A DNA stretch of 64,000 nucleotides from Petaurus breviceps papuanus (Eukaryota > Chordata > Mammalia > Diprotodontia > Petauridae). The position numbers and the translations under genes are program-made. Numbering within the stretch: position 1 is the stretch's first letter; every line of letters begins with the position of its first letter. The notes under the pieces are model-generated. The model searched no databases. It was not told where the DNA came from and saw only the letters and a list, made by a program, of their open reading frames with translations. Of this stretch, positions 33,655 to 43,689 are shown piece by piece. The DNA is taken from contig JAMXIF010000077.1 of NCBI GenBank assembly GCA_028583685.1, positions 7,156,838 to 7,220,837 on the forward strand, in the 5' to 3' direction.

Positions 33655-33993
33655 TCAGTGGATTCTTTCAACCTCTGTTTTGCCCTCTGATTCTAAAACT
33701 TCAGGGCAATTTTCCTTGAGAATTTCTTGAAGGATGATTTCTAGGTTCTTTTTTTGATCATGGCTTTCAGGTACTCCAATAATTTTTAAATTATCTCTCC
33801 TGGACCTATTTTCTAGGTCAGTGGTTTTTCCAATAAGATATGTCACATTGCCTTCTATTATTTCATTTATTTGCATCTGTTTAATAGTGTCTTGATTTCT
33901 CATAAAGTCACTATCTTCCATCTGTTCCAGTCTTATTCTGAAGGAATGATTTTCTTCAGTGAACTTTTGAGATTCTTTTTTTCCACCTGGCAA
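33655..33993 (-). pseudogene. L1 ORF1p fragment in element B
   Basis: An open stretch of 112 codons with KESQKFTEENHSFRIRLEQM (coiled coil) and DLENRSRRDNLKIIGVPESH (RNA-recognition region), then LEIILQEILKENCPEVLE. Upstream coiled-coil sequence is broken by the SINE at 34070. Downstream it decays through the C-terminal domain to about 33330. Confidence 0.8.
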
Positions 33994-34069
33994 ATTTGGC
34001 TTTTTAAGAATTTAAGAATGCCTTAAGCATTCTTCTCCTCATTGGTTTTTGGGCTTCTTTTGCCATTTG

Positions 34070-34245
34070 AGTGTTTTTTTTTATTTTTGGAGTTCAATTG
34101 GGGTTAAGTAACTTGCCCAAGGTCACAAGCTAGTTTTTTTTTTTTGTTTTGTTTTTTGTTAAGTGTCTGAGGATAGATCCGGACTCAGGTCCTCCTGACA
34201 TCAGAGCCAGCACTTTACTCACTGTGCCACTTAGCTGCCCCTAGT
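34070..34245 (-). mobile_element. WSINE1-like SINE
   Basis: Inverted: T-rich left end, 'attggggttaagtaacttgcccaaggtcac', 'gactcaggtcctcctgac', ending 'cacttagctgcccc'. Splits the ORF1 coiled coil of element B. An extra T/G-rich stretch lies in its middle. Confidence 0.83.
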
Positions 34246-34994
34246 TACTCTATTTTTTAAGGTGTTATTTTCTTCAGGCAGGCTGTTGACTCTCATTTCA
34301 CAATTTTCTTGCATAGTTCTCATTTCTATTCTTGATTTTTCCTTCACTTCTCTTATTTACTTTTCAAAATCCTTCTTAAGGTCCTCTATGGCCTATAGCC
34401 AGCTCATACTTTTCTTGGAAGCTTTTGGTGCAGGAGTTCTGACTTTGCTGTCTTCCTCCCATTCCAGGCTTTGATCCTTTTTGTCCCCCAAATAGGAGTG
34501 TAAAGTTGGGTTGCTCTGTTTGCTTTGACTTTAAAACTTTTTGCCACAGTAGTACTCTGCTGCCTGAAAGGGGAACTTTATCCCAAATGCTGGGGTTTTC
34601 TCAGCTGTTGGAGCAGTTAGTTGGGTGCCCTCTCTGAAGTCTCCCCACAATCTGGCAAGCTGTTCATGTACCCTAGGACCTCCATCCTAGAGAGCGATCC
34701 AGATCCAAGCAGGTTAAATCAAGAACAATTACCCCTCAGACTGGTCACTTGGTCTCCCTTCAATCTGCAGGCCAGGAGCTGAAGCTGCCACATGGTGGTT
34801 GATGAATGGCCACAGCACCTCAGCCACTTCTCCCTTCAGAGGGTAAAGGCCAGATTGCCATCTGAACTACCAGATCCCAAAGTCCACACTGCACTGACCT
34901 CTCACTTTGTCCTTAGCATCTATATGTTGATAATTCTGGAAACCACCACACCTACTAAGGATCTGAAATCTCTCCTGATGAGGAACAAACATAC

Positions 34995-35130
34995 GGAGTT
35001 GGCACTGGCTAATGAAAATATCACTGGTCTTAAAAGTAGATGTTCTGAGTTCAAATTCTGGCTCTGTGTGACCCTGGGCATCAGTCTCTTCATCTATAAA
35101 ATGAGAGAGTTGGATTAAGTGATATCAAAT
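34995..35130 (+). mobile_element. MIR-type SINE
   Basis: 'gttctgagttcaaattctggctctg', 'tgaccctgggcatcagtctcttcatctataaaatgag'. Confidence 0.72.
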
Positions 35131-35334
35131 GAAATTTATAACTTTAAATCTGTTCTCCCATGTTCACATATTAAGTCTATGTTTTCTATGAAAATTATTC
35201 ACTGATAGAAATATTGTACACATACACTGATCTGGTCATTAGTCCTTCAGTTAGATTTATGCATCTATCATGTCTTTTTGGCAAAATGCATCCTGAGGTC
35301 TTCTTTGTGATAAGGCTTCTCTTCTCCCTCAATC

Positions 35335-35450
35335 CTCTCCTGACCTTTCCTTTCCTCTCCTCTCCTCCCCTTCTATTCCTCTCCTTTTTTCTCCTTCTCT
35401 TCTCTTCTTCTCTGCTGTCATTTCTCTCTGCTCCTCTCCTTTCCCCAGCT
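35335..35450. repeat. CT-rich tract
   Basis: About 110 bases of almost pure pyrimidine (TCTCC, CTTTTC units). Confidence 0.85.
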
Positions 35451-35529
35451 AGTTGACCATGGTGTAGTTGACTCTGTCATATGTTTATCAATAAATCTAT
35501 TTTCAACATGTGCCATGGTTTGTTCCCCT

Positions 35530-35960
35530 TTATAAAGGGAGACATTTATAGTGCTTTAAGGTTTGTAAAGTTCTTTATAGCCATCATGTTATTTGATTCC
35601 CATAACAATTCCATGAGATAATACAGAATCATCTTCTTCTTCTTCTTCATCATCATCATCATCATCATCATCAGTTTGATTGTCATCACTGTACTAGATT
35701 TGTGATTTCACTGGTAGAGGGAATTCCTGGTGAGCAAACTCCATTTACCAAGGCAGATTGACAACTGACCGACACATTTAAATTTAAGTTTTTACCTAGA
35801 GTACTTAAGTGACTTGCACAGGGTCATGTACATTACACTGTATGTCATAGCAGATATTTTTAACCTTCATTTTACAGATGAGTTTGAAGCTGATGCTTAG
35901 GGGAACTTTCTCAGGGGAAACTCAGGTCTCTCCTGAACCCACCCAGAGTCTTTCTAACAT
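35530..35960 (+). mobile_element. MIR-type SINE with CTT/CAT microsatellite
   Basis: MIR-like 'ggtttgtaaagttctttatagcc...tttgattcccataacaattc' is followed by (CTT)n(CAT)n at 35630-35672. A second MIR-like piece ('taaccttcattttacagatgag') lies at 35860-35960. Between them the sequence is unassigned. Confidence 0.5.
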
Positions 35961-35990
35961 ACTAGGTTACATTTTGTGGATTTTGTAAAT

Positions 35991-36213
35991 CAATAGTTTT
36001 CAAGCTTTTTGGTTTCAGGACCATTTTATACTCTTAAAAAGTATTGAGGATCTCAAAGAGAATTTGTTTATGTGCCTTATATCTTTTGACACAACTGTAT
36101 TAGAAATTAGGAAATTGTAGTATTGTTATGAGAATAACTTTGACCTTCTGGAGTTCCTGTAAGGGTCTTGGGAGCCTCCAGGGGTCTGTGGACCATACTT
36201 TGAGAACTGTTGC
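35991..36213. mobile_element. MER5A-like hAT-Charlie MITE
   Basis: Both ends resemble each other in inverse orientation (AATAGTTTTCAAGCTTTTTG and CATACTTTGAGAACTGTTG). The body reads 'ttcaggaccattttatactcttaaaaagtattgaggatctcaaagag' and 'gggtctgtggaccatac', as in MER5A, an old mammal-wide non-autonomous hAT element. Confidence 0.82.
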
Positions 36214-37235
36214 TATATGAATGGGGCATTTGCTGAACTAAATTAGAATTCTGTTTAGCAAGATTCTTTGAAATCCTTGTGGATAGATAATATCTAAGTA
36301 TATGACATTTGTGTTATTGTTACAATTTTAAATTTTCATCTCAGCGAAGACTTGTCCCAGTGACCCCAATGTAGAGGGGGGTCTGTAACCAGTTACCAAC
36401 CACTGAGTCTTTCAGACTCCCATGGATCCAAATAAAATTTTACAGAATATCCTACAGCATAGCTTTCAAAAATATATGAACACCATAAAATATATCACTT
36501 ATTCTACCATGTGAGCAGGATCTGTCCCTTATTCTTCCATTTGGGAGAGCAAACCTGCCATGTGTTTCTGGCATTTAGAATCTCATCAACTTCATCATTG
36601 CAGCAGGTCCAATCAGAGGTCTTTTAGCTTTTCCATTCTAGGTCCCCATGGTATTTTCAGAAGTTTTATAACTTGGTTATAAAAAATCACTCTAAACTAA
36701 AACTTGGCAAGCAATATGTTAATCTGGGAAGTTAATTTCTTTTATAAAGTCCAGGAAAATGTGTTCTGCCTTTTTTGACTTCTCAGAGACTTTGGAAAAA
36801 TAAAATGAATAATTATAATTTTTATGTACTTAAAAAATTTTTGCATTGCTTTTCTTCCAAAAAAGCAACAACCTCAAAAATCCTATTTTTACAGGTGAAT
36901 AGACTAATGAGCTCTGATATTTTGTGAAAAGTAGATTTTTATTTTCATGAAACAGGCTAATTAAAAAGGGAGCCAAGCTGAGCTCATGCTGTTATATCAC
37001 TGGAAGAATTAGGTATATTCAGATGACTGACTGTCCCGATGAACTCATAGGAAAGACGTGGTTAGGCAAAAATGTCAGTACCCCTGGATTTCCTCTAATA
37101 TAACAGGGAATAAGAAAAGTACGCTTTTACTCAGAAAAGGCAAACTGACCTCTCTAAGAAGGCTAGGCTGGTGAAATGGGAGGACCACTGGTCCTTGAAG
37201 TCAGAAATACCTGGACAAGTTTTCGTTATCTTACT
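36214..37235. other. No gene recognised
   Basis: Single-copy-looking, AT-rich sequence; 36880-37030 has normal complexity and no repeat match. No coding signal. Confidence 0.35.
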
Positions 37236-37239
37236 ACGT

Positions 37240-37505
37240 GACTCTCCAAGTCTCACTTAAAATCCCACCTTCTACACGAAGGCTTTGCCAATTTCCCTTA
37301 AAACTAGTGCCTTACTTTTGTGGATTAGCCACTGGTTTTCCTGTCTAATGCTTGTTTGTCCATAGTTGTAATTCATATTGAATCCCACATTTTACTACAA
37401 GCTTCCTGAGAGCAAGAATTGTCTTCTGTCTCTCTTTGTATCCCTACTGCTTAGGACAGCGCCTGGCACATGGGTGGAGGTACTTAATAAATGTTTATTG
37501 CTTAA
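37240..37505 (+). mobile_element. L2 LINE 3' end
   Basis: 'aaaatcccaccttctacacgaaggc', 'aactagtgccttac', 'gcttcctgagagcaagaattgtctt', 'agcgcctggcacatgg' and AATAAATGTTTATTG form a nearly complete L2 3' end. Confidence 0.85.
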
Positions 37506-37514
37506 CTCTAGGTC

Positions 37515-37671
37515 ATAACATGGTTTAGTGGGGAAAAAAATTACTAGCTTTGCAGACAGATGACCTGACTTTGAGTCTTTAGCTATACTACTTTCTACCA
37601 TGGTGACCTGAGGCAAAGTACTTAATCTCTCTGAGTTACAATGTAATTCAGCTGTAAAATGAGGGATCAGT
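37515..37671 (+). mobile_element. MIR-type SINE, left part
   Basis: 'gctttgcagacagatgacctgac', 'ctctctgagttacaatg', 'agctgtaaaatgaggga'. It stops at the L1 5' end; its missing 3' arm is at 41979. Confidence 0.75.
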
Positions 37672-38509
37672 GTGGAGCCAAGATGGTGGAGTATAGGCCA
37701 AGTCCGAACTGATCTCTCCCAATATTCTCCTCCAAACAATTTTAAGAGAATGCCTCAGATTAAATCTTGGAGTGCAATAGCCAAAAAAATGTCAGAGCAA
37801 GAAATTTTTGTTTTTCAGCCTAAGAGTGAACAAAGGCTCTGGAGAACTCTAGGAACAGCAGTGGAAGACCTTGGAGGGCCATCTATTTTGCCCATTCCTT
37901 TCACCAGAGGATTCCTTGTGTGTCTGTCTCTCTTGTCCATCTGTCTGAAGCACAGGTGCCTGGTGTACCCTTCAGGAATCCCAGGAAGACTGCAAACTAC
38001 CATCCAGAACAGCTGTGCCTGACTCAAGTTCCAGGAACCAGGGACTGCTCCCTAATACCTTGAGAGTGAAATAAAGGGTACACAAGTTAACCCCCCCCTC
38101 CCAAAATAGTAGCAGCTTCAGATCTCTCAATCCAGAGACAATAAATGGGTAGGACAACTGGTTAAAGAATACAGGGAACACTTTGATGGCACTGGATGCC
38201 GCTAGTACTGATGGGCATCTCTGTTGCCCATGAGTAGTTCTGATCACATTTCTGGGATCAAGAGAAACATTACTACTTAAGCCTGCAAGGGAGCAGGAAC
38301 ACTTCCTGTGTAAATATCAGAGCACTGACCAGGAAAGCAATAAGCACACCTCTCCCAGGATAACACCACTTTGAAAGCAACGAAAACTTGCAGACCCCTA
38401 GAACTAGCTCTCAAAATATCATCATAAAAAGACCTAAAGGTTGGCATAGTGCTTCCTCACTCCTAAATGAGCAGAGCACAATTTTAAAATAAAGTTCAAA
38501 GTGAAATAA

Positions 38510-39545
38510 ATGACTAGAAAAATGAACAAACAACACAAAAAGAAATTAATCATAAAAAGCTCCTATAGTGCCAAGGAAGACCAAGACATAAATTTAGAAG
38601 ATAAGAATATGAAAATAGCTACAAGAAAAGTCTCAAAGAAAATTACTAATTGGACCCAACACCAGAAAGAATTCCTGAAAGAGTTAAAGAAAGAGATGGT
38701 AGAGAAAAAAAATTGGGAAAAGAAATGAGAATGATGCAAGAAAAACATAACGGAAAGAGAATGAACAGTTTAGTAAAGGGGGAACAAAAAATACTGAAGA
38801 AAATAACACCTTATAAAAACAGTATTGGACTGATAGTAAAATTAGCACAAAACTTTACTGAAGAAAAGAACTCCTTTAAAAGCAGAATTGGACAAACAGA
38901 AAAAAAGTGCAAAATCATACTGAAAAAATAATTCTTTAAAAATTAGAATTGAGAAAGTGGAAGCAAGTGTTTCTATAATACTTCAATAAACCACAAAACA
39001 AACTCAAAAGAATGGGAAAAAATAGAAGAAAAATGTGAAATATCTCACTGAAAAAACTGATCTGTAAAATAGAGCAAGGAGAGATAATTTAAAAATTACT
39101 GGACTGCCTGAAATATGCGATAAAAAATTTAAACAGTATAATTTAAGAAAATATTGAGGAAAACTGCCTTAATGCCATACAGAGGGTAAAATAGAAATTG
39201 AAAGGAACGACTCATCACCTCCTTAAAGAAATCCCCAAATGAAAACTCTCAGGAATATTATATTCAAATTCTAGAATTCTTCATTCAAGGAGAAAATATT
39301 ATAAGTAGCCAGAAAGATACTATTCAAATTTTGGGGACACATAGTCAGAATTGCACAAATTTTAACAGCTTTAATGTTACAGGAGTGGAATGCTTGGATA
39401 TTCCAGAAGGTAAAGGAGCTAGAATTTCAACGATAATAACCTAACCAGAAAAACTGAATGTAATCTTCAGGGGAAAAATTATATTTAATAAAATAGAGGA
39501 CTTACAAGCATTCTTGGTGAAAAGATCAGAGAATAGAAAATAGAA
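38510..39545 (+). pseudogene. L1 ORF1p remnant
   Basis: Starts MTRKMNKQHKKKLI, then NWTQHQKEFLKELKKEMVEK. In another frame KLGKEMRMMQEKHNGK and ILKKITPYKNS...EEKNSFKSRIGQTEKK (coiled coil) follow. Degraded 'DNLRIIGLPE'-like and C-terminal sequence continues to 'EDLQAFLVKRSEN' near 39530. Several frameshifts; not functional. Confidence 0.78.
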
Positions 39546-39825
39546 AATTTGACATTCAAACAGAAAATTCAAGAGAAACATAAAAAGGTAAACATGAAAA
39601 GTAATCATATGGGGCTTAATAAAGTTAAACGGTTTACATTTCTGTATGGGGAGATGATACATGTAACTCCTAAGAACTTTTTCATTATTAGGGCAGTTAG
39701 ACAAAGTCTATATAGTCAGAGGGCAGGGGTGTGAGGCAATTATGTTGGAATGATTTCATAAATGTAGGGGTGAGAAAGAAGAATGCACTTGGATAAGGGA
39801 GGAAGAGAAGTAGAATGGGGAGGAT

Positions 39826-39986
39826 TTTTTTTTTGCTTTTTGGAGGGGGAAAGGTAGGGCAATTGGGGTTAAATGACTTGCCCAAGGTCACATATGTAGT
39901 TTTATTTTAAGTGTCTGAGGTGAAATTTGAACTCAAGTCCTCCTGACTCCAGGGCCAGTGCTCTATTCACTGCACCACCTAGCCAA
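39826..39986 (-). mobile_element. WSINE1-like SINE
   Basis: Inverted near-consensus copy ('ggcaattggggttaaatgac', 'actcaagtcctcctgactcc', 'cactgcaccacctagcc') with poly(T) on the left; inserted in the L1 spacer. Confidence 0.87.
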
Positions 39987-40307
39987 ATGAAACATTTTCT
40001 CACATAAAAGAGATGTTCTAGAAAGAATTTTTATAGTGATTGGGGGAAATGGAGGAGCTTGGAGAATGCTTGAACCTCACTCTCATCAGAATTGGTTCAA
40101 AGAAAGAAGAATATATATACACACTCAGTTGGGTATAGAAATCTATCTTGCCCAATAGGGAGAGAGGAGAGGAACTGGATAAGAAATATAGTAGGGAAAG
40201 ACAAAAGAGAGGGTGGATTAGAGGATATGGTGGTAAGAAACAAAGCATATTTTTAAGGATGGCTAGGGTAAAAAGAGAGAGAATGAACAGGAGAAAATAG
40301 GATGGGG

Positions 40308-40385
40308 GTGGATAAGTGGAAGAGTGAATAGAGCACTGGCCCTGAAGTCAGGAGGACCTGAGTTCAAATCCGATCTCAGATACTT
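40308..40385 (+). mobile_element. WSINE1-like fragment, 3' part lost
   Basis: 'agagtgaatagagcactggcc', 'gtcaggaggacctgagttc', 'aatccgatctcagatac' and then a direct change into L1 endonuclease sequence. The 3' half and tail are missing, so a deletion running from inside the SINE into the L1 is likely. Confidence 0.78.
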
Positions 40386-40640
40386 TTGAATATGAATGGG
40401 ATGAGCTGACCCATAAAATAGAATTGGATGACAGAATGCATTAGAAACAAGAATACAACACTATGTTGCTTATAAAATACAACACTATGTTGTTTATAAA
40501 AGATACACTAGAAATAGAAAGACACAGAGTTAAAATAAAGGACTGGAACACAATTTGTTATGCTTCAATTGAAGTAAAAAAGGCAGGTGTAACAATCATG
40601 ATCTCAGACAAAGAAAAGGAAAAGCAAATGTTCATTTGTG
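40386..40640 (+). pseudogene. L1 ORF2 endonuclease-domain fragment
   Basis: Reads (broken) N-G-M-x-x-PIK near 40390, ITLCC-like, then RHRVKIKDWNTICYASIEVK and KKAGVTIMISDKEK at 40560-40620. This corresponds to 'HRLKIKGW...KKAGVAILVSDK' in L1 endonucleases. The QETH catalytic-site region is degraded and the domain is cut off at about residue 85. Confidence 0.78.
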
Positions 40641-40815
40641 TCCAATTTTTATAACCTCTTGTGGTATTTTCTTGGCAAAGATATTGGAGTTGTTTGTCAT
40701 TTCCTCTCTAGCTAATTTTACAGATGAGGAAACCGAGACAAACAGGGAAGTGATTTGCCCAGGGAAGCATAGCTGTTAAGTGTTTGAGGCTGGATTTGAA
40801 CTAAGGTCTCTTTTA
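40641..40815 (+). mobile_element. MIR_Mars-like SINE at the ORF2 deletion point
   Basis: 'gttcatttgtgtccaatttt', 'ttttcttggcaaagatattgg', 'attttacagatgaggaaaccgag', 'ggctggatttgaactaaggtct'. It lies exactly between the endonuclease piece and the ORF2 C-terminal piece. Confidence 0.78.
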
Positions 40816-41965
40816 ATAAGACCTCGTTTCTCAAATATATAGAGAACTAAATCAAATTTATAGAAATAAGAGCCATTCCACAATGTTAAATAAACAAATA
40901 ATATGAAAACTAGCTTTCAGATGTAGAAATAAAAGCTTTCTATAGTCATGTGAAAAATGCTCTAAATCACTATATTGAGCAGAGAAAGACAAATTAAAAC
41001 AACTCTGAGGTACCACCTCACACCTGTCAGAAATGTAAAAATTGGAGAGGAGGGAAAACAGGTATATTAATGACTTGTTGGTAGAGTAGTGAACTGATCC
41101 AATCATTCTGGAGAACAATATGGTATTTTACCCAAGTGGCTATAAAACTTTGCCTACCCTTTGATTCAGCAATAATGCCACTCCTAGGTCTGTATCCCAA
41201 AGTGATCAAAGAAAAAGGAAAAGGGACATATGCACAAAAATATTTATAGAAGTACTTTTTTTGTGGTGACAAAGAATTGGAAATTGGAGGGATGCTTATC
41301 AATTGGGGAATGGCTGAACAAATTGTGACATGTTGTTGTTGCTGTTTTGTTCTTCATTCTTTAAGAGGACCATGACATCAGGAAGTTGATACGATGACTT
41401 GCAAGTGAATTGGATTTGAGCAGAGGAGGGCTGTGCAAAGTCATCAGCCTCACTTTCTTGTCTGGGTCCATTTGGATCCATTGGAAATATATAGATCAGG
41501 ACAATGGCAAGTTGTGGCATATGATCATGATGTTACAGTGTTCTGATCAAAGAAATGATGAAGAGAAGTGGCTTCAGAAAATAACAAAAACATGGCAAAA
41601 CCTATATGAACTGATGTAAAATGAAGTGAGAGAACATTATTGCCCTAGCAATGTTGTAATGATGAAAGACTGGGCTACTCTGAACAGTACAATGATCTGA
41701 GACAATTTCAAAGGGCTTATGGTAATAAAATGCTATCCATCTCCAGAGTGATGGACTCTGAGTGCAAATTGAAGTCCAATTAATTAATTAGTTAATTAAC
41801 TTTTTTGATATGGATGATATGGAAATATGTTTTGTATGATTTTATATATATAATTGATAACACATTATTTTCCTTCTTAGTGGATGGGGCAGAGGTTGGA
41901 GGGAAGGAAACTGAAAAACAACATTTAAAAATAAAATAATGTTAAAAAGTAATAAATTCCAAATT
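40816..41965 (+). mobile_element. L1 ORF2 end and 3' UTR
   Basis: 'ctcaaatatatagagaactaaatc', 'aattaaaacaactctgaggtaccacctcacacc', 'ctggagaacaatatgg', 'gattcagcaataatgccac' and 'gcaaattgaagtcc' are the L1 terminal region, homologous block by block to eutherian L1 3' sequence ('aaatcaaaaccacaatgagataccatctcacacc'). An A-rich end with AATAAAATAATG lies near 41930. Confidence 0.83.
41332..41505 (+). mobile_element. SINE of the 23660 type, inserted in L1
   Basis: 'ttgttgttgctgttttgttcttcattc', 'ccatgacatcaggaagttgat', 'acttgcaagtgaattggatt', 'gatcaggacaatgg'. L1 sequence CAAATTGTGACATG on the left and CAAGTTGTGGCATATG on the right look like a decayed TSD. Confidence 0.72.
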
Positions 41966-41978
41966 TTTAAAAATAAAA

Positions 41979-42040
41979 GATTAGGTGGGATCATCTCTAA
42001 GATTCATTCTGATCCTATGTCTAAGGTTCTGTAATTTAAA
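41979..42040 (+). mobile_element. MIR-type SINE, right part
   Basis: 'gattaggtgggatcatctctaag' and 'gatcctatgtctaaggttctgt' are the 3' arm missing from the MIR at 37515-37671. Confidence 0.7.
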
Positions 42041-42054
42041 CATTCTGAGATTTC

Positions 42055-42290
42055 CTTTCATTACTTCTAAAATGGGAATAACAGTGCTTGTACTACGTCC
42101 CTGACAGGGTTACTGTGAGGAAAGCACTTGGTAAGTCTTAAAATGCTTTGCTGATGTTTGAGTTATTATCCTGTCTCTATTCCTTCCTTCCTTTAAGGGA
42201 AAGACATCAATTTCCTCATTTGTTAAAGAGAAGTGGGATGGACTAAGATAGTTTCTGAGGTCCCTTCCAACTCTAGAGCTATGATCTATT
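42055..42290 (+). mobile_element. Two MIR-type SINE 3' parts
   Basis: First: 'ttctaaaatgggaataacagtgc', 'cagggttactgtgaggaaag'. Second: 'atcaatttcctcatttgttaaag', 'ggtcccttccaactctagagc'. Confidence 0.68.
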
Positions 42291-42299
42291 CTCCTATCT

Positions 42300-43030
42300 A
42301 TTCTGGAAGCAGGGGTGTGCTGGTAAATGTATAAAACCACCTCTTTGGAGGGGGCGGGGAATGTGTGCAGAGCACATTTTAAAATTTAATTCACATTATT
42401 ACCATTTTGTCTTAAGTCTAGACAACCAATAACACAACCAAACCCTGGTTTTTAGGCTTTGCAGATTTCTGAGGTGCGAATAAAACTGAACAATAGACTC
42501 TTCTGAGCTCCATTAGAGCTAGTGCCTAATGCACTAATTAGTGCCTAATTCCCTTCCTGGAAGAGTTATGAAATTGTATGAAGACCTTTGGTAAGAAAGA
42601 AACAGTGTGGTTTAGTAGGAGCCTTGTATCTGCAGACAGGTGACCTGGGTCTGAGCACTCCTTGGCTGCTTTGATCCTCCCTACAAACTCTCACAATATA
42701 GCGAACCAGTGTAACATATTAATATTAAGGGACTGAAGAAAGGAGGGTCTATTTTTCTGATCATCCCATTTGCTATTGGAGTTGTCTCCAAGATGTTATT
42801 TGGTAGGATTCCAGAAAAGGAGCTTACATACCACCTTCATTCAATTATAATATAAATTATATAAATCAATTTTGAATATAAATTCTTTAATCAACCTATA
42901 CAATAAATCACTGAACATTAAACATAAAGAGGAAAAGGTGATTTGTCCTGGGATCCTTGCTATCTGAATTGCATCTACCAGAGAGATGGAGAGGGTGGAA
43001 TAATTATAATAAATGACTTTAATATAGTAC
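42300..43030. other. No feature recognised
   Basis: Single-copy-looking, AT-rich sequence; 42600-42660 has a MIR-head-like 'gtgtggtttagtaggagcc...gacctgggtctg'. Confidence 0.4.
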
Positions 43031-43034
43031 ATTA

Positions 43035-43195
43035 ATGCTTGAAAGGCACTTTTTATCTAATGTCTCATTTTATGCACATAACAACCCTAAAAGGTGGTGC
43101 AGATGAGGGAACTAGTTCTCAGAGAGCTAAGTGACATGTCCTGTTTCTTGTAGATTCCAAAAATCTGAGACAGAATTTGAACTGGGATGGGGAAG
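43035..43195 (+). mobile_element. MIR-type SINE
   Basis: 'atgcacataacaaccctaaaaggtggtgcag', 'cagagagctaagtgacatgtcc', 'gaatttgaactggg'. Confidence 0.65.
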
Positions 43196-43214
43196 GTGTT
43201 ATTTTAAGGTAGCC

Positions 43215-43427
43215 AGTCCCAGAATCCCAGGATTATAGAATCTCAGAGTTGGAATGGAATTCAGAGACCATCTTGTCTAGTCAATACCCTGAACAAGAAT
43301 CTTCTTCTACATCTAACCTGACAAGGGTGGAATCTTACTTCTCTTTGAAGAGTTCAAAATTATGGGGAATTCATTATCTTCTGAGGTAGCCTATTTTACT
43401 TTTGGATATTTTTATCTACAATTGTTT
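43215..43427 (-). mobile_element. CR1/L3-type LINE 3' fragment, left part
   Basis: 'ggattatagaatctcagagttgg' is followed by 'gaccatcttgtctagtcaa', 'ggggaattcattatcttctgaggtagcc' and 'ttttggatatttttatctac', the inverted CR1-type tail known from birds and old mammalian L3. It stops at the L1 derivative and more L3-like sequence is at 47400. Confidence 0.62.
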
Positions 43428-43689
43428 TTCATTCTTTTCTTTCTAAATAAGTCTTTATTGAAGTCTTCTTTTCCTATAGCATCATAATTACCTGAGGTAT
43501 CCCTGCCCCTCCCATTCCCAGAGAGCTATCCTGTATAAGAAATAGTATTTTTTAGAAAGGAAAAAAATGTCACAACTAATCAATACATTGAAAAAGCCCC
43601 CAAACATAGGCAAAGTGTAATATCTGTGGACCTCCCACCTCCCCAAAGTGGAGAGCTGGGGATGCTCTTTCATATCTCTTCATTTTAGT

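Larger units (their letters stand above)
33012..34978 (-). mobile_element. HAL1-like L1 derivative B, both ends incomplete
   Basis: Begins in the spacer 3' of ORF1 (CATATACCCTCCTATATAGA, matching 1349-1368), contains ORF1 and most of the 5' UTR, and stops at 34978, about 0.27 kb short of a full 5' end. Lack of the 3' tail is unusual for a LINE. Together with A it overlaps by about 600 bp of family sequence, but A and B differ by roughly a fifth, so they look like different copies. Confidence 0.7.
37672..41978 (+). mobile_element. L1 LINE with both ends but internally deleted ORF2
   Basis: Begins GTGTGGAGCCAAGATGGTGG (L1-type 5' end) and has a 5' UTR of about 0.84 kb. ORF1 follows (38510-39545), then a spacer to 40300 related to the sequence after ORF1 in 474-3303, an endonuclease-domain piece (40386-40640), a SINE, then the ORF2 end and 3' UTR (40816-41960). 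About 2.5-3 kb of ORF2, including the reverse-transcriptase core, is absent. The two MIR halves outside (37671 and 41979) show that this is one insertion. SINEs at 39826, 40308, 40641 and 41332 arrived later. Confidence 0.8.

Noticed and set aside
37395-38027. Frames of 70-116 codons near 37.4-38.0 kb
   Set aside because: They cover the L2 tail, MIR and L1 5' UTR.
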